From Megamonas sp. UBA1799 (GTDB lineage Bacteria > Bacillota > Negativicutes > Selenomonadales > Selenomonadaceae): 20,511 nt of DNA. The notes under the pieces are model-generated. The model was not told where the DNA came from and searched no databases. It saw nothing but the letters and a program-made list of their open reading frames with translations. This document shows positions 1 to 6,884 of the stretch, piece after piece. The position numbers and the translations under genes were made by a program. The stretch lies in the NCBI GenBank assembly GCA_002319815.1, contig DCFR01000011.1, positions 1 through 20,511 of the forward strand, in the 5' to 3' direction. The number at the start of each line of letters is the position of its first letter. Within the stretch, counting starts at the first letter, position 1.

Positions 1-1175
1 TCAAAAATCTGCGCGCCGGCACTCTCTGCTATTTGGCGCGTAGCATCTGTAGATCCGGTATCAACCAAAATAATTTCATCACAATAAGCCTTAACATTTT
101 CCAGCCAACGACGAATCTCCCCCGCCTCGTTTTTAACTATAACACAAGCAGAAAGCTTCACTGACATACTTCGCCGACAAATTTCCTGCCAAAGACGCAG
201 ACGGTCATGAAGCAATTCAGCCTGTTCCGTACAAAATAAGGACGCTTCAACCGCCAACTTTTTGTGAGATAGTCTAATTGCCTCATTCCCTTCCTTTAAG
301 GCTTCTTCATATTGAAAATTATACGCCAAACATTCCGCATACTCGGCATGCATTTCGGCCAATTCTGGAAAATCAGCTGCTGCATGTGCCGCCATTTGCA
401 AACGTTCTTGATAAAGATTGGGATTTTGCGCCAATAATTGCAGCAAAATGCGATAAGAACGGCTCGCGTAAGTCACAGGTCGCCGCCCTTGCGCCACATC
501 AAGCCGTGCATATTTCATGGCCTGTACAGTGTCATTTACGCCAAGCCAGGCATCCGCTAAATAGCCGTACAATCGCTCCGGTTCTTTTGTTTCTGCCAAT
601 TCCTGTTGCAACAGTTGTAAATTCCGTTCCGCTTTAGCACGATTCAACAAAGTTGAATAACCAGTATGCATCAACCGCAATTCTTCCGATGGAACAAAAA
701 CTGGCTGTTCAATCATCGCCCCCGCAATACGCAGCTCTTCATGAATACGGCCGACAAAGCGCAAATCCTTGCGACGAGGAAACATCCGCAACACAAAGAG
801 GACCCCTAAAATCTTATCAGCTTGATCCGCATCAATATCGGTACGCTGAACCAATAATGCATCGGCCTGTTGATGTTTCTGAATTACCTGCCGAAGATTC
901 TGTAAAGTATCTTGAGTAAAAAATTCATCTGCATCCAAAAAAATAATCCAATCACCAGTTGCCGCATCAATCGCAAAATTTCTGGCTTGAGAAAAATCTT
1001 CCTGCCAGTGATATTTCAGTACTTTCGCCCCGCATCTTGCGGCAATCGCCACCGTATCATCCGTCGATCCCGTATCAATGACCAGCAATTCATCTATGCT
1101 TTTATATATGCTGGCAATCGACCTTTCTATAGTTGCAGCTTCATTTCTTACAATATAACAAGCAGATATTTTCAT
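1..1175 (-). CDS. Tandem GT2 glycosyltransferase with TPR-like linker (partial, 3' end outside window)
   Basis: The frame is open from the ATG at 1175 to the left edge (391 codons, no stop), so the C-terminus is missing. The start is set by AAGGAGATAGAA directly before the ATG. Residues 1-110 form a GT2 (GT-A fold) domain: SACYIVRNEAATIE at 4-17, IDTGSTDDT at 33-41, and the DxD metal/nucleotide-sugar motif in FLDADEFF (D81, D83). Residues about 180-335 are helical and rich in Ala/Leu/Tyr, resembling TPR repeats. At about 338 a second GT2 domain begins (KLSACVIVKNE, then VDTGSTDAT at 371-379), so this is a multi-catalytic transferase. It lies just downstream of flagellin on the same strand. 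Family knowledge: such TPR/GT2 proteins beside flagellin genes often glycosylate flagellin. The acceptor and sugar are inferred; cell-surface polysaccharide synthesis is the alternative. Confidence 0.85.
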   Translation of the reverse strand, partial: MKISACYIVRNEAATIERSIASIYKSIDELLVIDTGSTDDTVAIAARCGAKVLKYHWQEDFSQARNFAIDAATGDWIIFLDADEFFTQDTLQNLRQVIQKHQQADALLVQRTDIDADQADKILGVLFVLRMFPRRKDLRFVGRIHEELRIAGAMIEQPVFVPSEELRLMHTGYSTLLNRAKAERNLQLLQQELAETKEPERLYGYLADAWLGVNDTVQAMKYARLDVAQGRRPVTYASRSYRILLQLLAQNPNLYQERLQMAAHAAADFPELAEMHAEYAECLAYNFQYEEALKEGNEAIRLSHKKLAVEASLFCTEQAELLHDRLRLWQEICRRSMSVKLSACVIVKNEAGEIRRWLENVKAYCDEIILVDTGSTDATRQIAESAGAQIF

Positions 1176-1200
1176 TTCTATCTCCTTTTTGCGCTGTAAA

Positions 1201-1242
1201 GTCAGAACCTGATACTTTCCCAATAAAAAAACTGGATCTGAC
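1201..1242 (-). other. Stem-loop in the glycosyltransferase leader
   Basis: GTCAGATCC at 1242-1234 and GGTTCTGAC at 1209-1201 (minus strand) pair over 9 positions with one T/T mismatch, enclosing a 24-nt loop that contains GGGA. The stem ends about 25 nt before the start codon. It has no U-tract, so it is not a terminator. Function unknown; the GGA in the loop would be compatible with CsrA binding, but that is speculation. Confidence 0.4.
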
Positions 1243-1254
1243 ATTATTATTTTA

Positions 1255-1263
1255 ATTTTAGCA
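1255..1263 (-). promoter_or_regulatory. Possible extended -10 promoter for the glycosyltransferase
   Basis: On the minus strand TG-C-TAAAAT (an extended -10 pattern) lies about 80 nt upstream of the glycosyltransferase ATG and downstream of the flagellin terminator. No good -35 hexamer is seen. It would give a leader of about 73 nt. Weak evidence; read-through from flagellin is the alternative. Confidence 0.3.
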
Positions 1264-1297
1264 TACCTATGTATAAAAAGCGAAAAAATAACTCGAT

Positions 1298-1324
1298 AAA
1301 AAAAGGCCCCCCGAAGGAGGCCCT
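1298..1324 (-). terminator. Rho-independent terminator of flagellin
   Basis: On the minus strand a 9-bp stem (arms AGGGCCTCC and GGGGGGCCT, two G-U pairs) closes on a UUCG tetraloop and runs into a T-tract at 1304-1298. It lies 23 nt after the flagellin stop codon. This is a very stable terminator, as expected for a highly expressed monocistronic flagellin gene. Confidence 0.93.
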
Positions 1325-1346
1325 GTCATTTGGTAGTAAAACCTAC

Positions 1347-2675
1347 TTATTTCAACAAACTCAACACATTGGAACTATTCTGATTTGCCTGCGCCAACAT
1401 GGACTGCGCCGCCTGCATAAGAACATTGTTCTTCGTGTACTCCGTCATTTCCTTGGCCATATCGGCATCGCGGATTGTGGACTCGGCGCTCGTTACATTT
1501 TCACTCGCCGTAGTCAAATTGCTGGCCGTGTATTCCAACCGACTTTCAATCGAGCCGATTGTCGTTTGCTGATCCAGCGCCTTCTGAATCGCATTGTCAA
1601 TAACATTGATAGCAGCATTCGCCTTAGTTTGCGTTGCTACACTTAATGTAGAACCATCAGTACCTTGCAAGCCCAATGCTGTCGCCCGCATATCTGTCAG
1701 GCCGGCTTTAATTGAAACACTGGCCTTTGTACCAACCTGCAGTACAATGGAATTATCGGACGATGTATCCTGCGCCCGAATTTCCTCAGAAAACGCATCC
1801 AATGAAGCATTGGCCGATTTATTGACCTTACCCGTATTATCGGTAACGCTGATCGTCAAACCGGCAATCTGGCCATCAATACCGCTCTTCGCGGAGCCAA
1901 TCGTAATCGCATTTGAACCGCTGGCAGTATACACGTTATTACCAGAAGCATCCTTACCAACCAAAGAAGTAGCTGTTGAAGCTCCTTCCGTGATAGAAAT
2001 CGTAGCTGCAGCCCCAGTTGCCTTACTGCCGGCATTCGAAACAATGTCACTCAAAGAGCAACTGCCAACCGTTACTGTCGTCGTATACGTCTTACCCTGC
2101 GAAACGAATGACACCGTAACCGAATCTGTACTGTTAATGTGCAAGCTAGTACCAGTCCGGCTTGTAAGCGCTGTAATTTTTGTAGTGCCCACAGTAGCAG
2201 TACCGAGGCTCTGATTTGTCAAAGCCGTAGTTGTTTGCGTAACTGCGCTGTTGTGCGAACCATCCACCAGATACTGACCATTAAAAGTAACGCTGGCGTT
2301 ATCATTAATCTGGTCAATTGACTGATCAAGTTCCTTCTGAATCGTCTGCCGATCAGAATCCGTATTTGTGTCATTGGCTGCATTGATGACCTTTTCTTTT
2401 AAAGTCTTCAAAATATCAACCGTTGAACTTACACCGCCTTCAGCTACTTTCATCATGCTGCTGCCGTTTTCAGTGTTCTGCTTATCCTGATCGAGAGACC
2501 GGATCTGCGTACGCATACGTTCCGAAATTGCATACCCGGAAGCATCATCCGACGCACTGTTGATTTTCATACCCGAAGAAACCTTCTGCAGGCTCTTACT
2601 GAGCGCGCTCGTGTTCTTGTTCAGGATGTTCAACGTGTTGATTGCCGACATATTGTTTTTAACTACCATTGCCAT
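1347..2675 (-). CDS. hag: Flagellin
   Basis: Subunit of the flagellar filament, secreted by the flagellar type III system and polymerised under the FliD cap. The N-terminal D0/D1 region (about 1-140) has the typical NNMSAINTLNILNK, KVSSGMKINSASDDASGYAI and QKELDQSIDQIN segments. The C-terminal D1/D0 region (about 350-442) has NLTTASENVTSAESTIRDAD and ends QNSSNVLSLLK. Residues about 145-345 are a Ser/Thr/Ala/Gly-rich variable region. At 442 aa it is larger than the 304-aa B. subtilis Hag. The start is supported by AAGGAGG 8 nt upstream. One Cys (C206) lies in the exposed region, unusual for flagellins. The gene has its own sigma-28 type promoter, a leader with likely CsrA sites and a terminator. 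Confidence 0.97.
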   Translation of the reverse strand: MAMVVKNNMSAINTLNILNKNTSALSKSLQKVSSGMKINSASDDASGYAISERMRTQIRSLDQDKQNTENGSSMMKVAEGGVSSTVDILKTLKEKVINAANDTNTDSDRQTIQKELDQSIDQINDNASVTFNGQYLVDGSHNSAVTQTTTALTNQSLGTATVGTTKITALTSRTGTSLHINSTDSVTVSFVSQGKTYTTTVTVGSCSLSDIVSNAGSKATGAAATISITEGASTATSLVGKDASGNNVYTASGSNAITIGSAKSGIDGQIAGLTISVTDNTGKVNKSANASLDAFSEEIRAQDTSSDNSIVLQVGTKASVSIKAGLTDMRATALGLQGTDGSTLSVATQTKANAAINVIDNAIQKALDQQTTIGSIESRLEYTASNLTTASENVTSAESTIRDADMAKEMTEYTKNNVLMQAAQSMLAQANQNSSNVLSLLK

Positions 2676-2682
2676 AATAAAT

Positions 2683-2733
2683 TCCTCCTTGGCTTTTTAA
2701 AATATTTTTTATTTCACGAGCATCCCTGCCCGC
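2683..2733 (-). promoter_or_regulatory. Likely CsrA-binding region in the flagellin leader (GGA-loop hairpin plus Shine-Dalgarno)
   Basis: Seen on the minus strand: GCGGGCA (2733-2727) pairs with TGCTCGT (2722-2716) as a 7-bp stem presenting the tetraloop GGGA (2726-2723). A second GGA lies in the Shine-Dalgarno AAGGAGGA (2690-2683), about 33 nt downstream. Known: CsrA dimers bridge two GGA motifs, one usually in a hairpin loop and one over the Shine-Dalgarno; B. subtilis hag is controlled this way, with FliW as CsrA antagonist. csrA and fliW are both in this window, so translational control of flagellin is a well-founded inference. Binding itself is not demonstrated here. The hairpin itself spans 2716-2733. 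Confidence 0.7.
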
Positions 2734-2849
2734 GCTTTCCATAGTTAACAAGGCAAGCAAACACTTTTTTGCTGCTAGCGAGGCAAAGCCGCCTTCACCT
2801 GACTCATTTACTACAAAACCCCAGCTAATTCATACATCCTACATTTATA

Positions 2850-2876
2850 ATATCGGTATCTTTCAATAGATTCTTA
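2850..2876 (-). promoter_or_regulatory. Sigma-28 (SigD/FliA) promoter of flagellin
   Basis: The minus strand reads TAAG (2876-2873), a 16-nt spacer, then CCGATAT (2856-2850). The Firmicute sigma-28 consensus is TAAA-N15-GCCGATAT, which gives the same spacing with a perfect CCGATAT core. Transcription would start near 2843, giving a leader of about 165 nt. It is the clearest sigma-28 element I find in the window. Confidence 0.85.
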
Positions 2877-2913
2877 AGTGGCAACAAGCGATTTAACGAA
2901 ACTTTAATTTTTA

Positions 2914-3255
2914 TCAATATTTGTGATTAAAACGATGACCCAAGGGATTGTTACCAATCAAATCATAACTCCGCACGGCCAAGTTTTGCCGTTTGGATTT
3001 ATTAAGCCAACTTTTCGCCTTATAAATGATTTGCATATCAAGCGGCCTGATTTTTTCAAATAAAACCTGACATTCCCTTGTCTGCCTATACTCTGTATCG
3101 GGCAACGAGTCCAGCATATCGCCCAATTTTTTCCGCTGCGACACCAATTCCAGAAATTCATCAATCTTTTGCCTATCGATAAATTTCAGCATATCCAGCG
3201 TTACCATATAATACCGACCCCACAGATCACGAACCTGTTCATTTATTGTCGCCAT
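2914..3255 (-). CDS. FliT-like small flagellar protein (putative)
   Basis: 113 aa, mostly helical and charged, with no membrane segment. It starts MATINEQVRDLWGRYY and ends NPLGHRFNHKY. I recognise no diagnostic motif; the call rests on position (directly after fliS, as in the B. subtilis order fliD-fliS-fliT) and on size and helical character. FliT proteins are chaperones for the FliD cap protein. The ATG overlaps the fliS stop codon (TGATG), so translation is probably coupled. A longer in-frame start 48 nt upstream, inside fliS, lacks support. It is the last gene of the operon; I see no clear terminator between it and the flagellin promoter. Confidence 0.7.
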   Translation of the reverse strand: MATINEQVRDLWGRYYMVTLDMLKFIDRQKIDEFLELVSQRKKLGDMLDSLPDTEYRQTRECQVLFEKIRPLDMQIIYKAKSWLNKSKRQNLAVRSYDLIGNNPLGHRFNHKY

Positions 3256-3641
3256 CAGGACACACTCTTTTCCTGACGCGCTTTCTTCATCGCGCCGGCC
3301 CAAGCGTCCCTGAGTTCTGTCAAAATGCCCTTTGCCTCTTCTACCGGACCAGCATCAGCCTTGAGATTCCCCTCGACCAATCGGTCATAAATGTAGTTAT
3401 ATAAAGGCAATAATTGATGCGATATTTCATATTCCATCTTTAAAGTAACGCGAAACTCCGAAATGATATTTTGCGCCTTCTGCAATGAAATATTCATCTG
3501 CTCATATTTTCCCTCTTTTATAGCCCCAATGCCTTCTGTCATAAAGCGCAGCGCCCCGTTATATAGCATCAACGTCAACATCTCCGGCGTAGCCGTCATA
3601 ACCTGCTGCCTTTTGTATGCTTCTGCTGCCGCATTCATCAT
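3255..3641 (-). CDS. fliS: Flagellin export chaperone FliS
   Basis: 128 aa, the usual FliS length. The family core is visible: AYKRQQVMTATPEMLTLMLY at about 8-27, NGALRFMTEGIGAIKEGKYE, then NISLQKAQNIISEF. FliS is a four-helix cytosolic chaperone that binds the C-terminal D0 of flagellin, prevents early polymerisation and brings it to the export gate. In Bacillus-type systems it also interacts with FliW/flagellin control. Two adjacent ATGs follow AGGAGGAGAAATA; the first (3641) is used here. It sits 49 nt after fliD and overlaps the following fliT-like gene by one base. Confidence 0.95.
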   Translation of the reverse strand: MMNAAAEAYKRQQVMTATPEMLTLMLYNGALRFMTEGIGAIKEGKYEQMNISLQKAQNIISEFRVTLKMEYEISHQLLPLYNYIYDRLVEGNLKADAGPVEEAKGILTELRDAWAGAMKKARQEKSVS

Positions 3642-3690
3642 TATTTCTCCTCCTGATTCCCATTAACAGCAAGTCCACCTTATTTCCACA

Positions 3691-5634
3691 TCAACTACTA
3701 CTGGTGCTGCCAGTAATGCTGCTAAGTTGCGAGCTCAACGTAGCAATAGCCGTCTCCATGGCATCATATTTCGAATAAAGCAAATCCTCATATGCATCCA
3801 TCTGCACTTTAAAATTACTCATTTTTGTTTGCAGATTGGTAATCAATGTGCCTAGATAACTGGAATCATCCGTCTCATCTGAGGTTCCGGCATAATCGGA
3901 AAGTTCTGAAAGGCTGTTCGTTGTCACATCAAAATAAAGCCGATTGGCAATACCAGTGTTTGAATAGTCACTTGATTTTATAGAAGCTTCACTCGAATCA
4001 CTGTCCTGCATTGATCCAAAAATCTGATACACACAATCCGGATCGGCGGCCAATGCCTCCTTCAACGTATCTTCATCCAACGTCAGATGTCCTTTATTTG
4101 TCGATGAACTGATCCCTATCGCTGAAGCAGAATTATAATTACTGTCTACACTGTCCACAGGCGTATAAATTGCCTCACGCATATTATTGATGGTAGAACG
4201 TAAAATACTGCTATGGTAAAGCATCCCTGATTTCGCTTTTTCATTCCATTCACTAATTTGCGTTGCCGTCATAGATGACTGCTGACTAGAGGTAAGTGGT
4301 TCATAATCAGAATATTGGTCTTCGTAATACTTGTCATTCAGTTCATCCAACATCTTATTGTAATCCGTAATAAATTGCTTAACAGTGGAAATGACAGTAT
4401 CCGTATCCTGCGTTACCGTAACACTTGCATTGGAATCCGTCGGCTGCAGAAACGTATAAGATACCCCTGCCACCGTCAATTTATTGCTCGTAAGATTACT
4501 GTATGTTTTACCATCAATAGTAACAGATCCACTAACTCCAGCCACAGTATTTTCTGTATTCGTCGTAAAAGTTCTTGCGCTGTCCTCCATAGTTGTGCCG
4601 TCAGTTGACGCCAATTGCAAATTATTGAACAACGCACTTGTAGTATCCGTCAGCGTAGTAATACCAATCGTATTGCTTGTTCCACCAGTATTATTATACA
4701 AACTAAATGCATCGTTAGTTGAGTCATAATTAGCTGTAATATTAAGATTTTGATCATTAATGTCTGCAGCCAGATCGTTTAATGTCTTTCCTCCATAAAG
4801 ATCGGCATACGTATAACTAATCGTAGCCGTAGAAGATCCATCACTCAACGTATAACTCAATGCAGTATCTGTCCCATTCACTGTAGCGGAAGTATATGCG
4901 GTTGCAGAATCAATGGTATAGGCCGTCGTCCCGCCGGAAGTTGTACTCGTTGTGTTAATCCGCATAGACGAGCCGGCAACCGTCGTATAATTCGAACCGC
5001 CGTCGCTGCTGACTTTAAAAGACAAATCGCTTAACGAATAGCTTTGCCCCCCCAAAGTGTAGGTTGTACCGTCAGTCGTTGACAAATCCGACAAATTATA
5101 CGTATTGGAACTATTTGTTGGATCGACTACTTTTACAATATTCGTCGTGCTGCCGCCAGTATTGTAATAAGTCCCCAATTCCTTCTGAACTGAATAAGTA
5201 CCATCCGTATTTTGTGTAAGGCTGCCAAAGACTACATCTCTAAGATAGATACTCGATGTTGATGAGCTGCTCATACTATTTCTTGTAATAGCGTTCTTTG
5301 AAAGAAGATACGCATTAGATGTCAGACTGCTTACCTTGACCGAATGAGACATTGCAGCAGCTGCGCCATTAGCCGTAGCCGTTACGGAAGAAGTATTACT
5401 GCTTGAAGTGGTCATGGCATTCATAGTTGATTCTTTATTATAAGTCGATACTGTTGTTTTAAAAGTTGCCAAATCTGTGTATATTGAAGCGTATGCTTCT
5501 TTTTGCCAAGTCTCCTGAATTTCTTTTTTATACATTTTGTCATATTCTGACTGCTTAGTCATCATACCAACTTTTACAAGCGACTCGACATCAATACCTG
5601 ATCCGCTCAATCCGTATATACCCTTTACTCCCAT
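3691..5634 (-). CDS. fliD: Flagellar filament cap protein FliD
   Basis: FliD (HAP2) forms the cap at the filament tip and folds incoming flagellin. The N-terminus has the family signature GIYGLSGSGIDVESLVKVGM followed by a coiled-coil helix (KQSEYDKMYKKEIQETWQKE). The C-terminal helices about 560-640 (LGTLITNLQTKMSNFKVQMD, then an Ile/Leu-rich helix) fit FliD_C. At 647 aa it is clearly longer than the roughly 450-500 aa of many FliD proteins; the extra length is a Ser/Thr/Asn/Tyr-rich beta-type middle region (about 90-450). The start follows AAAGGAGGTATAAGTC. A single Cys occurs in AADPDCVYQIFG, where this segment usually reads DPxxV. It lies 15 nt after flaG and is co-transcribed with it. 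Confidence 0.96.
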   Translation of the reverse strand: MGVKGIYGLSGSGIDVESLVKVGMMTKQSEYDKMYKKEIQETWQKEAYASIYTDLATFKTTVSTYNKESTMNAMTTSSSNTSSVTATANGAAAAMSHSVKVSSLTSNAYLLSKNAITRNSMSSSSTSSIYLRDVVFGSLTQNTDGTYSVQKELGTYYNTGGSTTNIVKVVDPTNSSNTYNLSDLSTTDGTTYTLGGQSYSLSDLSFKVSSDGGSNYTTVAGSSMRINTTSTTSGGTTAYTIDSATAYTSATVNGTDTALSYTLSDGSSTATISYTYADLYGGKTLNDLAADINDQNLNITANYDSTNDAFSLYNNTGGTSNTIGITTLTDTTSALFNNLQLASTDGTTMEDSARTFTTNTENTVAGVSGSVTIDGKTYSNLTSNKLTVAGVSYTFLQPTDSNASVTVTQDTDTVISTVKQFITDYNKMLDELNDKYYEDQYSDYEPLTSSQQSSMTATQISEWNEKAKSGMLYHSSILRSTINNMREAIYTPVDSVDSNYNSASAIGISSSTNKGHLTLDEDTLKEALAADPDCVYQIFGSMQDSDSSEASIKSSDYSNTGIANRLYFDVTTNSLSELSDYAGTSDETDDSSYLGTLITNLQTKMSNFKVQMDAYEDLLYSKYDAMETAIATLSSQLSSITGSTSSS

Positions 5635-5649
5635 GACTTATACCTCCTT

Positions 5650-6099
5650 TTATGCATTGCGATCAAGGAAAGCGCCAATCCATTCCTTGGCTTTGATCAT
5701 TCCTTTAATCATATCTTCCGGCGGATATTCTTTAATCACTTCCTGTGTACTCTTGTCAATCATTTTCACCGACATCACATTAACTTCCTTATGATACTGG
5801 AATTCCAAGTCACAATTAATTTTGCTCATTAGCTTATTTAGTTCTTTAGTCATTTGGCTAACTGTTTTTTCGTCCAAATTGCCCTTAGGCTGCTTGGTCT
5901 CATTCTTTTGATCCTTGTTTGTTTGTACAGTCCCCGGTTCTGCTGCATCCGACGTTTGTGCCTGATTATCCACATCCTCAGCAGGCAATTCCGTGTTAAA
6001 AAAAACCTGTTCCCCTCCATTGCTCGTCTGGTTTTTTGCCGTGTCGGCAGCGCCAATCGCCACGGCTGCCAACACTACATCCTGAACTCTACCAATCAT
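5650..6099 (-). CDS. flaG: FlaG family flagellar protein
   Basis: 149 aa. The C-terminal half (about 75-149) is the FlaG domain: LNKLMSKINCDLEFQYHKE, VNVMSVKMIDKSTQEVIKEY, PPEDMIKGMIKAKEWIGAFL. The first 25 residues are an Ala/Val-rich segment and residues about 25-75 are a Gln/Asn/Asp/Thr-rich linker. FlaG proteins sit beside fliD and influence filament length or assembly; the mechanism is not well established. I chose the ATG at 6099 because GGAGGGATATATC precedes it; an ATG five codons upstream has a weaker site. The gene follows csrA after an 89-nt gap holding an inverted repeat. Confidence 0.88.
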   Translation of the reverse strand: MIGRVQDVVLAAVAIGAADTAKNQTSNGGEQVFFNTELPAEDVDNQAQTSDAAEPGTVQTNKDQKNETKQPKGNLDEKTVSQMTKELNKLMSKINCDLEFQYHKEVNVMSVKMIDKSTQEVIKEYPPEDMIKGMIKAKEWIGAFLDRNA

Positions 6100-6158
6100 G
6101 ATATATCCCTCCATAGAAAATCCTACAAATAAAAATATTCATATCTCAATCCCTTGTA

Positions 6159-6195
6159 TCAATGATCTGTGAGTCCACTCGCAAAAAATCATTGA
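6159..6195 (-). repeat. Inverted repeat around the csrA stop codon
   Basis: TCAATGAT (6195-6188) and ATCATTGA (6166-6159) form a perfect 8-bp outer stem on the minus strand, with a possible inner GAGT/ACTC stem. The csrA TGA lies inside it. There is no T-tract, so it does not look like a full terminator. It could serve as an mRNA processing or attenuation site between csrA and flaG. Function not known. Confidence 0.4.
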
Positions 6196-6413
6196 CGGGG
6201 CATTACCTGTGCTAAGTCTAACTGCAAAGGCTGATCAGCAGCCTTACGGTTTTCCTCCTGAATAGCCCGGTAAATTTCGCCTCGATAAATTTTAATTTCC
6301 TTCGGAGCTTCAATCGCAATGCGAACATTGTCTCCCTGCACTTCCACTACATTAATAATAATATTATCGCCGATCATAATCTGCTGTTTAGGTTTTCGTG
6401 TAAGTACCAGCAT
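6189..6413 (-). CDS. csrA: Translational regulator CsrA
   Basis: 74 aa with the complete CsrA fold: MLVLTRKPKQQIMIGDNIII at the start, VRIAIEAPKEIKIYRGEIYR at about 30-49 (the R of VRIAI and the ApkeI.ihR region line the RNA-binding surface), then a C-terminal helix and tail. CsrA dimers bind GGA motifs and repress translation. The length equals B. subtilis CsrA (74 aa) rather than the 61 aa of E. coli; in Bacillus the extra C-terminal segment is what FliW binds. The start codon overlaps the fliW stop (TAATG) and follows AAGGGGGAAAAATA, so the two partners are translationally coupled. The most likely target is the flagellin leader. Confidence 0.97.
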   Translation of the reverse strand: MLVLTRKPKQQIMIGDNIIINVVEVQGDNVRIAIEAPKEIKIYRGEIYRAIQEENRKAADQPLQLDLAQVMPRQ

Positions 6414-6871
6414 TATTTTTCCCCCTTTTCGGACATTTCCGATTGAGGAAACAATGCATGCTTCGTCATATAATTGGTTTTTTCTAAAATCACTTGCTGT
6501 GCTTCATAGTTACATTTGTTAAGCACAATAGGCGCCAACAGATTTGTTGTCATCTGTTGAATATTACCGTCAGGAATCGTAATCAACGTGTAGACATCTA
6601 AATCGTTTAAATCTTTTAAGCCAAGCTGTTCACGTATCGTCTCCGGCAAAGTAAATTCATACGCAGGAAAAAACACAAACGGCCTGGTCATAAGGAATGC
6701 CAGTTCCGGCGTTTTTATCGATTGCAGAAATACATATGGATTGTCCATTGTTTGCAAAACAAGAATAAATTCATGTTCTTCCTCAAAAGCCGGCAGGCCT
6801 TGTGCAAAATGAATGATTTTGCTTTCATCCTCTTCAATCTCGCCAAATCTCAGGGTCTTAATTCTTTTCAT
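6413..6871 (-). CDS. fliW: Flagellar assembly factor FliW
   Basis: 152 aa, typical for FliW. Motifs: TLRFGEIEEDESKIIHFAQG at about 6-25, LPAFEEEHEFILV, LAFLMTRPFVFFPAYEF, and LTNLLAPIVLN-type text (TTNLLAPIVLNKCNYEAQQV). FliW binds either flagellin or CsrA: when flagellin is exported, free FliW sequesters CsrA and flagellin translation rises. The start at 6871 is set by GGAGGCAAGAAA; a longer reading frame to 7030 overlaps yviE and is not credible. The gene starts 13 nt after the yviE stop and shares one base with csrA. Confidence 0.96.
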   Translation of the reverse strand: MKRIKTLRFGEIEEDESKIIHFAQGLPAFEEEHEFILVLQTMDNPYVFLQSIKTPELAFLMTRPFVFFPAYEFTLPETIREQLGLKDLNDLDVYTLITIPDGNIQQMTTNLLAPIVLNKCNYEAQQVILEKTNYMTKHALFPQSEMSEKGEK

Positions 6872-6884
6872 TTTCTTGCCTCCA

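Noticed and set aside
1594..2214. Plus-strand reading frame of 206 codons antisense to flagellin
   Set aside because: Low-complexity Val/Ala/Leu mirror of the flagellin variable region; no supporting family, and it is fully inside a certain gene.
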